Assembly (NCBI RefSeq): GCF_040412425.1
Contig: NC_089742.1
Span: 75,576,125-75,640,124 of the forward strand
Reading direction: 5' to 3'
Length of the DNA stretch: 64,000 bases
From: Macrobrachium rosenbergii
Lineage: Eukaryota > Arthropoda > Malacostraca > Decapoda > Palaemonidae
The notes under the pieces are model-generated. The model had not been told where the DNA came from. It saw only the letters and a list, made by a program, of their open reading frames with translations, and ran no database searches. Shown one piece after another: positions 12,391-20,199 of the stretch (positions within the stretch are counted from its first letter, which is position 1; every line of letters begins with the position of its first letter). Position numbers and translations under genes: made by a program.

Positions 12391-12870
12391 CTTGTTGGAT
12401 ATGTTTTGCAAACCAGGTAACCCGAACGGAATTGTTTGTCCGGTCTTGAATCTTTCTCTCTCTTCCTTTCGTTTATAGATCCTCGGTATTTGAAGATCAT
12501 TGTTTAAAAAGGCATGGTTAAGTATATTCCAGTTGGCATGGACGTAGCGTGATGCATTTGCAGGTGTTCTTTGTGTCAACCTCCCGGAGAGACGGACCAT
12601 TGTTGTGCCAATATCTGAAGTGCGACGGAGGCTGGCGTCCATTCGCAAGCAATTGTATCTGTACATGACGCTTTGCTTCTTCCTGAACGCGTTCCCACTT
12701 TCTATATTGCTCCAAATAATTACGCTGAAACTCTATAGATATCTCACAAACGTTGGAGTTTTCTTGTGCTTACTGCCATCTCTGATTTCCATTTAAGTCT
12801 CTTCCACAGTCTTGGTCGACATTTCCATAGTTGAAATAATCTTCAAGGAGTTCATTGGCTAAAATAGATA
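12391..12870. other. Unidentified sequence with partly open minus frames
   Basis: Minus-strand frames at 12518-12715 and 12307-12666 overlap in different phases. One reads RKWERVQEEAKRHVQIQLLA, which looks protein-like, but I cannot assign it to a family. It may be a decayed element fragment. Confidence 0.3.
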
Positions 12871-12872
12871 TA

Positions 12873-12952
<80 letters not shown>

Positions 12953-12970
12953 GTACACATATATATAATG
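12871..12970. repeat. (CA)n/(TA)n microsatellite
   Basis: CA run about 12874-12920, then TA with ATAC/ATGT interruptions to about 12968. Downstream (13050-13210) lies the third SINE-like unit, again on the minus strand. Confidence 0.95.
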
Positions 12971-13215
12971 TGTGTATGGATGCATGTATGTATGTATGAA
13001 TGTATTTATGTATGCGCTTAAATATAGAATTTCCTGGTTAACTTTACCAGATATATATGTATTTTCATTGGCCAAAAGAACATCCTAACTTCTCAGTTTC
13101 TTCGTATATTGTTAGATACACTCATCACTGTAAGCCTATGCACGTGCAAGAAATAAACGAAGCAGTGTCACTTTCAAGCCCACGTACTAGAGGTTCAGCA
13201 AGGATAAGCTAACAC
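12971..13215 (-). repeat. tRNA-derived SINE-like unit 3 (degraded head)
   Basis: Shares body phrases with units 1 and 2: GCTTACAGTGATGAGTGTAT and GAAGAAACTGAGAAGTTAGG on the minus strand, with the simple-repeat tail on the left. The B-box position reads GGGCTTGAAAGTG instead of GGTTCGAAACC, so the head is mutated. Confidence 0.5.
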
Positions 13216-13279
13216 ATTTTACTACAAAGTGAAACACGGGTCTAAGTTTAGCTCATGCATACTTACATGTTATATTCAG

Positions 13280-13365
13280 ATACAGTTTCACTAGAGCTGG
13301 CTAGGCCCATTTGCACCATCGCTTCATGATGACAAGATAGTGCGAGTGTGTCCAGCTCTAGTAAA
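13280..13365. repeat. Imperfect 75-bp palindrome
   Basis: Outer arms ACTAGAGCTGG and CCAGCTCTAGT flank a partly self-complementary core (GCACCATCGCTT ... AAGATAGTGCG). Possibly a small foldback element. Confidence 0.55.
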
Positions 13366-13543
13366 TATGCAAGAGATGAACTTTATTTATGTTTGTCTAC
13401 ACAGCACAGTGTGTTAGAGTACACCCACAGTATCCTCTCATATATGAACTCTAATCCTGCCTTGGAAGGTGATGCTTCTCCACCTATTTCCAGCTCGTTT
13501 ATAGGCTGCTACTAAATAAGAGGAACACATACACACACAAAGC

Positions 13544-13680
<137 letters not shown>

Positions 13681-13684
13681 TACA

Positions 13685-13862
13685 CACAAAGTTAAAGCCA
13701 CGAAGGAAAAATGAAATGATTGAGATGCTAAGTACTTTCGTCTTATTACCAAGATATGGTCACAGCAACTGTTGCTGTGACCATGTCTTGGTAACAAGAC
13801 GAAAGTACTTAGCATCTCCATCGTTTCACTTTTCCTTTGTGGCTGTAACTTTGCTTGTGTAA
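13685..13862. repeat. Long palindromic (foldback) element 1
   Basis: The left arm, from ACACAAAGTTAAAGCCACGA through GATGCTAAGTACTTTCGTCT to AGATATGGTCACAGCAAC, is mirrored by the right arm, from GTTGCTGTGACCATGTCTTG through GACGAAAGTACTTAGCATCT to GGCTGTAACTTTGC. The centre is near 13773 with almost no loop, and arms are about 85-90 bp with few mismatches. The outer phrase CACGAAGGAAA is shared with the next palindrome. Confidence 0.88.
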
Positions 13863-13911
13863 TCATCACGTTTTTTTCGTGATTTAAAATCAAATATAAT
13901 ATATATATATA

Positions 13912-14040
13912 AAGATAAAATCCACGAAGGAAACTGAAACACTGGAGTGCTTAGCAGTCTGCTAAGTAAAGGACTAGCGTCGAAAGGCCTAGCAGCACTC
14001 CAGTGTTTCCGTTTCCTTTGTGGATTTTATCTTTATTTAT
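13912..14040. repeat. Long palindromic (foldback) element 2
   Basis: Arms: AAAGATAAAATCCACGAAGG, AAACTGAAACACTGGAGTGC ... GCACTCCAGTGTTTCCGTTT, CCTTTGTGGATTTTATCTTT. The loop is about 40 bp and contains AGTCTGCTAAGTAAAGGACT. It starts only about 50 bp after element 1, and both carry CACGAAGGAAA near the arm ends, which suggests a common family. Confidence 0.85.
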
Positions 14041-14470
14041 ATATTCATCACGTTCCATATTTTTGTGATTCAGTTATACATATATATATATATGACTATT
14101 TATCATCATATTCATATATCATATAATATCCATATATAATATATTTTCATATATGTTATTTTTATTGATAATATATATAACCAGCGACGGACGAGGACTC
14201 AGGACTATAACCCAGTCGGCCACATATATGAATATCGCCTCCCATCAACTCACCCGTCGAACTCATGTTTTGCATTTGGAGATATATCCACCCACCTCTG
14301 CCATGTTGACCGTATATATATATTATACTATTTATCACATCACCGTGATTCATATACAATCATACAAACGTCCTTTATATCCATATATAAATAATATATT
14401 TTCATATTTTACCGAAGGGAATTTTTAGTTGATAATAAGTTTAAAGGGAACCTCAGTCAGATTAAAAAAC
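14041..14470. other. AT-rich sequence, no gene recognised
   Basis: TA-rich stretches and short frames only; the plus frame at 14153-14428 runs through TATATA-type sequence. Confidence 0.4.
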
Positions 14471-14479
14471 AAGAGTGTA

Positions 14480-16195
14480 TATAGAGGGAAAAGTCTTTAT
14501 TTGGTGTCAACGTTTCGTTTCCTTAAATCAAAACATTTTCAAGGCCTGTAGAATTTTAATTGCCAAATATTTATAATGAGATACTTAAAATCATTGTGTC
14601 TGAAAATACAAAATTGGCCACAACAAGGCAAAAGTAAAAACACCAAGTAGAAAAACAGTAAGACACAACATGAGTAAATTAGGCACATCTTCCAATGCCA
14701 ATCTCATCGCCCCCTCTCCTCCCCACACCCCCACAAACACACACACACTACATTAAAAATAACGGAAAGGCAGACCTGTAACTATTCATAGCCTGCTCCT
14801 TATTTATGATTTCAATGGCATCGTAAATTCTGAGGGTTAACTTATCACTGTAATTATCTGAAATGGTAAAATGTTTCAAATCCACACCAGATTCACAGTT
14901 TGAGAGGTGATCACGAATACTGGAGGCCATTGGCTAGCTGCCAGTTCGACTTCAAATGGCAAAGTGATCACTAGCCCTTGGTTTTAGTACCCTCACTGAA
15001 GAGCCAATATAGGGAGTTGCAGTCACCACATTTATAAATTTTTATATTTTTATAAAAAAAATTTATATAGTAATGCTTCATAAGATGACAAAAATAATTG
15101 TTAATAAAAAGGAAGCTTGTGGTAAAATGGCATTTTTCCAACCATGAGACTTGGTTTTGAAGTGACATATAAATTGTTAATGAATTTTCTGCACATGCTA
15201 AGAATAAGATGATGATGATAACCATTAATTGTAAAAAGAAGGTTCAATAATTACATAATTTCTCCATGAAAGGACTGCCAGTTGCTAATAATATTAACAA
15301 GATCGGTATAGCAGTGTACAAGTACTACTGAGATTAAAACATAAATTTAGCTAATGAAAATTCATGCATAAACTTGTAATGTTCATTTTTTTTTAAATAT
15401 GGACGAAATAAAGATCTCAAACAGATTGTTTTCTAAGGCCTTTTGCATGTGACAATCAAGTAAATTTAAAGCAGTGGCGTTGCTAGTGGGGCGGGGAGGG
15501 CTCCCCAAGTCAGATGCTTGGCCCCCCAGTTGAAATTCCCATTGTAGCTAAACTTTAACCCTTACAGTATTTGATACATTTGCATATAGTAAAAGTTGAA
15601 AATTAATTGAAAATTGAGCTCTGTAATTTCAAATACAGGTTTACTAATTAAGAATACTCCCATTTTCCTTCATTCATATGGATATATACATTCGAGAGTA
15701 TATTTTACTAATTACAGAATTGGTACATTAGTTTGTGTAATTTTCTTTGGTCCCCCAAAAATATCTTGGCCCCACCTAGGCCCTCCCCCCTCCCCTCGAT
15801 GGAATGCCAGCTACGCCACTTTGAGATCTGCATAATATAAAAATAAAATTTAGCTTGGCTTCCTTTTCATTGACACCAAAAAACAATCATTCACATACAT
15901 CTTGTTGGCCAGTGGTTTATACTTTCTGGACACTCAGTTTTGTTCGTGGTATGAGAAAATAAATTAGCCATAACGGCACATGGAGGATTTCCCATAGTAA
16001 AGCCGTCGAACTGAGCATAATTTTTTTCAGTAAATGAGAAGTGATTCTCTTTTTTGCAAATCTCTAACAGTGAGTCGTCTAAAATCTTTTTTGGTCATGT
16101 TGTGGAATGAGACAGCATTTTGGTATACTAACTCTTCTTCCACATCTACAGCTTCTCTTTTTGGAATACTTGTAAAAACGTATCAGAATCCAAGG
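14480..16195 (-). mobile_element. Third Penelope-like element, RT plus GIY-YIG remnant
   Basis: Minus strand. From 16195 downwards: YVFTSIPKREAVDVEEELVY (PLE 'SLFTxxPxxEa' motif), a spacer, ENHFSFTEKNYAQFDGFTMG followed by NPPCAVMANLFSH ('Y.Q.DG..MGnP....An'), then an interruption by a GGCGT-ended MITE (about 15475-15821). Near 15020-14750 follow CGDCNSLYW with a TKTKG stretch, and IRDHLSNCESGVDLKHFTIS, the GIY-YIG endonuclease 'C..C...Y.G.T...L..R..eH' and 'I..H......FtI' segments, then TLRIYDAIEIINKEQ. The 3' side (14480-14560) has no ribozyme that I could find. Many stops: a dead copy. Confidence 0.8.
15475..15822. mobile_element. MITE with GGCGTxGC termini (hAT-like)
   Basis: Left end CAGTGGCGTTGCTAGTGGGG and right end GCCAGCTACGCCACT form terminal inverted repeats, with matching inner G-rich/C-rich blocks (GGCGGGGAGGGCTCCCC ... 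CCCTCCCCCCTCCCC). The CAGTGGCGTAGC terminus is typical of hAT-type non-autonomous elements. I could not identify a clean 8-bp target duplication. The internal 300 bp is AT-rich and non-coding. It lies inside the PLE remnant. Confidence 0.65.
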
Positions 16196-16199
16196 AATG

Positions 16200-17265
16200 G
16201 TGGCAGGGGTCCCACTATGTTGATATGAAGGTGTCCAAAGGGTCTTTGAGGCTGTGGAAATATCCCACCGGATGGTTTTGCTTTTCTGGCACCCGAGGCC
16301 ATTTCTTGGCGTCTCTTTTTGCCCCATGCCAGATGAATTTCTACACCTTAAATCTGATGGCTGTTCTTCCTGATGGGTACGGCACAATGTGGATGATATC
16401 AAAGACCTTTTTCTGGAAGAAACTTGTACTGGGAGACACGGGCATCAAGTGCTGGTATTACAAAGGATGGTTCGATGTGTGGAGATGTGACTGGGGAGTG
16501 GTAGACATAGATTTCTGTGTCTTGCAGTTTAGCATTGCCGAGTTCATCATAGTTGAACCATGTTCACATATTCCAGATAACGCATCTCCCACTGGGCCTT
16601 TGTTCTCAGGTATATGGTGAATTGTATGCACGAATTTGAGGATGCCTGAGAGTTGTTGCTGCTGTTATTCAGGGTATAGGTCTTGATATTTGGTTAAGGC
16701 ATGAACGAGGGGTCGATGATCTGTTAGGATGGGGAAGGGTGTACTCTTGATGATATGTCTGAGATATACGGTGCTTAAGTTTATGATGAGAAATTGTCTT
16801 TTGAAGATATTAAGCTTATTCTCCGTCGGTGTCCGTTTCCTGCTGAAAAACTCAAACAGCTGGGTTGTTCTGTTGACTGATTATTCAAAGTCTGCTCCTA
16901 CTATGATGTTGCTTGCATCCATCGTGAGAGTGAGATTGGCTCAGAGTTTGGGAATGCTACAGTGGTAATGAAAAGGCTAACACTTACAAAGGATACCCAG
17001 AACACACTGACTTACTGAGATTTATTCTGCTTTCAGTACAATATGCAGATGGAATTGTAGTTACAATGGATGGCCTGGTGGTGACTTGGGCAAGTGAGAT
17101 GGGTCATGCACGTGATGCACAAGCACTTGACTGTGAGTGCTCCCATATTGGCTGCAAAACTTGTCAGTTAAACCTAGGTTTGGCAGCAAAACTCTGTGAT
17201 TACAGGGCTCCCCTCTCAGAAAGGACAAAGAAATAAATTCATGTAGAAAAGACAAGTATTTACAT
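16200..17265 (-). mobile_element. Gypsy retrotransposon remnant 1 (RNase H and integrase pieces)
   Basis: Minus strand. About 16965-16690 reads MDASNIIVGADFE, LFEFFSRKRTPTENKLNIFK and FPILTDHRPLVHALTKYQDL, the Ty3/Gypsy RT-RNase H pattern ('DAS..avGa.l', 'Srkl...E..y', 'ilTDH.pL'). About 16450-16220 reads FDIIHIVPYPSGRTAIRFKV and KFIWHG, then EKQNHPVGYFHS, the integrase zinc-binding segment with both key cysteines unclear. A possible protease-like piece lies near 17060-17265 but is weak. Internal stops show that it is dead. It abuts the PLE at about 16195. Confidence 0.75.
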
Positions 17266-17269
17266 GCCA

Positions 17270-17730
17270 CAGCAGATATTTTACAAATAGCCTATATATA
17301 CAAGTTATAGATGTTCTGTTGTATTTTATAATGAAAAAGAGATAAAAATATGTGACCATACCACACATGTATTTAGACTGGTATTTTTGGGATGCTAATA
17401 TGGCATTAAGCCACAGAAAGTAGATAATTTAAAATTTTGCAAAGAAAGAAAATGGATGTGTTTTTGATAATGGAACGTGAAACTGTTCCACACCTCAGCT
17501 AACCAAGGTGTTCGTGGTGCTCATATGGTACGAGGCTGCAAGATGTGGTGGGTAAAAAAAACATACGTATATATATATATAAACAACATTAGGAAGTTAT
17601 GGTACAAAAAATGGTAACATGAACAGGCATTGTATAAAAGATGTATATATACACCCATCCATTCCACATCCTCACTGAATGGTTGACTTTTCAGGATATC
17701 AAAAAAGGTACTTGCTTGGTAAATATGATT
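17270..17730. other. AT-rich sequence, no gene recognised
   Basis: About 460 bp without recognisable coding or element sequence. Confidence 0.4.
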
Positions 17731-17731
17731 A

Positions 17732-17887
<156 letters not shown>

Positions 17888-18059
17888 GTTCAGTAGGAGA
17901 ACAGGTACCAGCTCTCAGGCTGGGTAATTAAACAGTGGGCCTAGTGACACATTGGCCACGTGTCATAGGCATTGGGACCTGTCCCCACTGGCTGTCGGCC
18001 TAAGAAACAGGAGGGCAGCGTCTGCCCTATGAGCCTGCAGAGGCCCAGGGGACTTTAAC

Positions 18060-18062
<3 letters not shown>
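17888..18062. other. GC-richer insert between two (TA)n arrays
   Basis: 175 bp (GTAGGAGAACAGGTACCAGC ... GGCCCAGGGGACTTTAACTT) flanked on both sides by TA arrays. Its abrupt composition change suggests a short interspersed unit, but I cannot name it. Confidence 0.4.
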
Positions 18063-18139
<77 letters not shown>

Positions 18140-18225
18140 TACATACATTATATATATATCCGCATATATATATATAACCACCCACGATATAGCTAAAATA
18201 TATATATATATATAAATATATAAAA
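18063..18225. repeat. (TA)n array and TA-rich flank
   Basis: TA from 18063 to 18135, then TA-rich sequence to 18225. Confidence 0.94.
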
Positions 18226-18229
18226 AATG

Positions 18230-18576
18230 CATGCAGTTGACTCCTGGGATCCAGGGGAAACACCAAAACCACCCAAAATGCTAAAATCTGCAGATACTTG
18301 ACACCCCTCAAAAAATGCTTGCAACTGCCTATTTTGATCGTTCAAACACCAAAAAACCCCTCTTAAAATGCTTATACCTGCCTATTTTAATAGTTTTACC
18401 ATGAAAAAATGTATTTGATCACGAAAATAATATGAAAATACAGTAATTAGTGAATATTCTCTATGAAAAATTCCATGAATGGGCGAATTTTCCGAGAATA
18501 ATGTGGATATATGTTCCACAAAAAATCCGATTAGGTGAAGCCGCAAATCCAGAATCGTGAATAGGCTGCGGGGGGG
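18230..18576 (-). mobile_element. Tigger/pogo-type MITE fragment
   Basis: Matches the reverse complement of parts of the complete MITE at 60011-60831. Shared pieces include 'CCTATTTTAATAGTTT', 'TCCATGAATGGGCGAATTTT', 'ATGTTCCACAAAAAAT' and 'CAAATCCAGAATCGTGAATA', ending GGCTGCGGGGGGGTATACTG, the equivalent of the TIR. The central part is deleted. Confidence 0.75.
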
Positions 18577-18590
18577 TATACTGTGTATGC

Positions 18591-18662
<72 letters not shown>
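18577..18662. repeat. (TA)n microsatellite at PLE end
   Basis: About 70 bp TA directly at the 3' end of the minus-strand PLE tail that begins at 18663, as at 0.17 kb and 2.76 kb. Confidence 0.95.
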
Positions 18663-18664
<2 letters not shown>

Positions 18665-19310
18665 TATTGAATCAATGCCATTGTTTACTCTTTTTATCTA
18701 GACTGTGCATCAGTTTATATGTCTTCTTTTTCTCATCAAGAAAGCTTATCAGGAATAAGGAAAAAGGATTATCGTTTCTTTCCACTTACTTGTTATAGCT
18801 GACAGACCGTCTCCCCAGTTATCAGCAGCGTCTTCGGGACTCGGTTACAAATTGAAGGATTAGAGCTAATCCTTAAATGTAAACATGACGTCACTGGGCT
18901 GCTGAATTTCTATTGGTCTTACTTGTAGTCTGTGCAGCAGCAAGGGCATTTCTGGTGCTCCATAGGGCATGTCCTATGCCACTGTGAGCAGCAAAGGGTG
19001 TCATTTCCGTCTCTGGCTGATAGTTTTGATCTGTTCCATTGTTGGTATTTTCCATTGTACTTGGGAGTATTCTTTGCATGTTTCTTCCTTTGGATTCTCA
19101 CGGATGTCTTGTGGTTTCCTTGAAGAAGGGAGATGAACTCCGTGTTCCCTTGTATTTTTAAAGCAGGCTGTTGTTGATTTATACTTATGGCTTCTACTTG
19201 CAATGTGTAGAACCAGGCTTCTCTATGCATGATCTCTGTGCCTTCTAATAATTCTTCTGTGGTTTCCTGTCATGGGCATCTACATAATGTTGGAATATAG
19301 CCCATATATA
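18663..19310 (-). mobile_element. PLE 3' region fragment, copy C
   Basis: Homologous to 166-850: shared phrases include ATTGAATCAATGCCATTGTT, AAGAAAGCTTATCAGGAATA, CTGACAGACCGTCTCCCCAG, TGACGTCACTGGGCTGCTGA, GCAGCAAGGGCATT and GGCTGTTGTTGATTTATACT. Only the non-coding 3' part is present. A degraded hammerhead-like motif lies at 18800-18843 (minus): the core reads CCGAAGA in place of CTGATGA and GGAGAC in place of GGAAAC. Confidence 0.72.
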
Positions 19311-20023
19311 TTTATGCTATTTGGGCATATTTTCCCTCTTATGGAATTCTTATTGAAGTCAATGGCATTATTTGCAGAAACTATCTTTTTATCTAGGCTT
19401 TGAATCAATCTACATGGCTTCTTTTTCTCATCAGGCAAGCTTCTCAGGAATAAGGGAAATAATAAATTTTCCGTATTCCCGAAAAGCTTGCCTGACGAGA
19501 AAAAGAGGACTATAGACTGATTCACAGCCTAGATAAAAAGATAGTCTCTGCAAATAATGCCATTGACTTCAATAGGAATTTCTTAAGAGGGAAAAAATAT
19601 ATATGCCATATTTTCCCTCTTATGCAATTCCTATTGAAGTCAATGGCATTATTTGAAGAGACTATCTTTTTATCTAGGCTTTGAATCAGTCTATATGCCT
19701 TCTTGTCTCGTCAGGCAAGGTTCTCAGGAATAAGGAAAAATTATTATGATTTCTTTCCATTCACTTACCATAGTCGATAGACCATTTCCCCACCTGTTGG
19801 CGGTGCCTTCAGGACTAGATTACAAATTGACACGAACAGTTTTTATTACAGCATGCGGACTTTAGAGCTAATCCTTATACGCAATTATGACATCACTGGA
19901 GTGTTGAATTTCCATTAGTCAGCGGGTCTCATTCACTTGATCATAGTCTGTGCGGCAGCAAGGGCATTTCTGGTGCTCCATAGGGCATGTCCTATGCCAT
20001 GGTGGGCAATAGAGGGCACACAC

Positions 20024-20025
<2 letters not shown>
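19311..20025 (-). mobile_element. PLE 3' region fragment, copy D, with internal hairpin
   Basis: Starts with TTTTCCCTCTTATGGAATTC and TTGAAGTCAATGGCATTATT, reverses orientation between about 19465 and 19605, then restarts at 19610 and runs through the same tail, ending against the TA array at 20029. A hammerhead-like motif at 19771-19818 (minus) has stem I TAGTC/GACTA intact, stem II CACC/GGTGG and GGAAAT, but the core reads CTGAAGG. Confidence 0.72.
19327..19605. repeat. Hairpin of two inverted PLE-tail pieces, arms about 130 bp
   Basis: The arm at 19327-19455 is repeated inverted at about 19472-19605 (for example AAGCTTCTCAGGAATAAGG against GTATTCCCGAAAAGCTTG). The centre is AT-rich (ATAATAAATTTTCC). 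Confidence 0.82.

Positions 20026-20104
<79 letters not shown>
20018..20104. repeat. (CA)n(TA)n microsatellite
   Basis: Short CA run then about 75 bp of TA, inserted after the PLE-tail copy D. Confidence 0.95.
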
Positions 20105-20109
<5 letters not shown>

Positions 20110-20199
20110 TACACATCTACTCCACATCCTACTAGGTTTTTGTCTTTTCAGGATACCAATTAGGTTTTATGGTTTTACTGTGATGAGATATATTTTTTA

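Noticed and set aside
12307..12715. Minus frames as a possible host exon or PLE endonuclease
   Set aside because: The residues look protein-like but match no motif that I can name, and the two frames conflict, so they are listed only as unidentified.
13685..14040. CRISPR-like or bacterial terminator hairpins
   Set aside because: These are single long eukaryotic palindromes, not regularly spaced repeats, and the window is clearly animal DNA.
16225..16620. 131-codon plus-strand frame as a possible gene
   Set aside because: The opposite strand carries clear Gypsy integrase similarity, so the plus frame is a shadow.
17061..17270. Gypsy protease in remnant 1
   Set aside because: Only a vague resemblance in one frame with stops; no DTG/DSG active site is visible.
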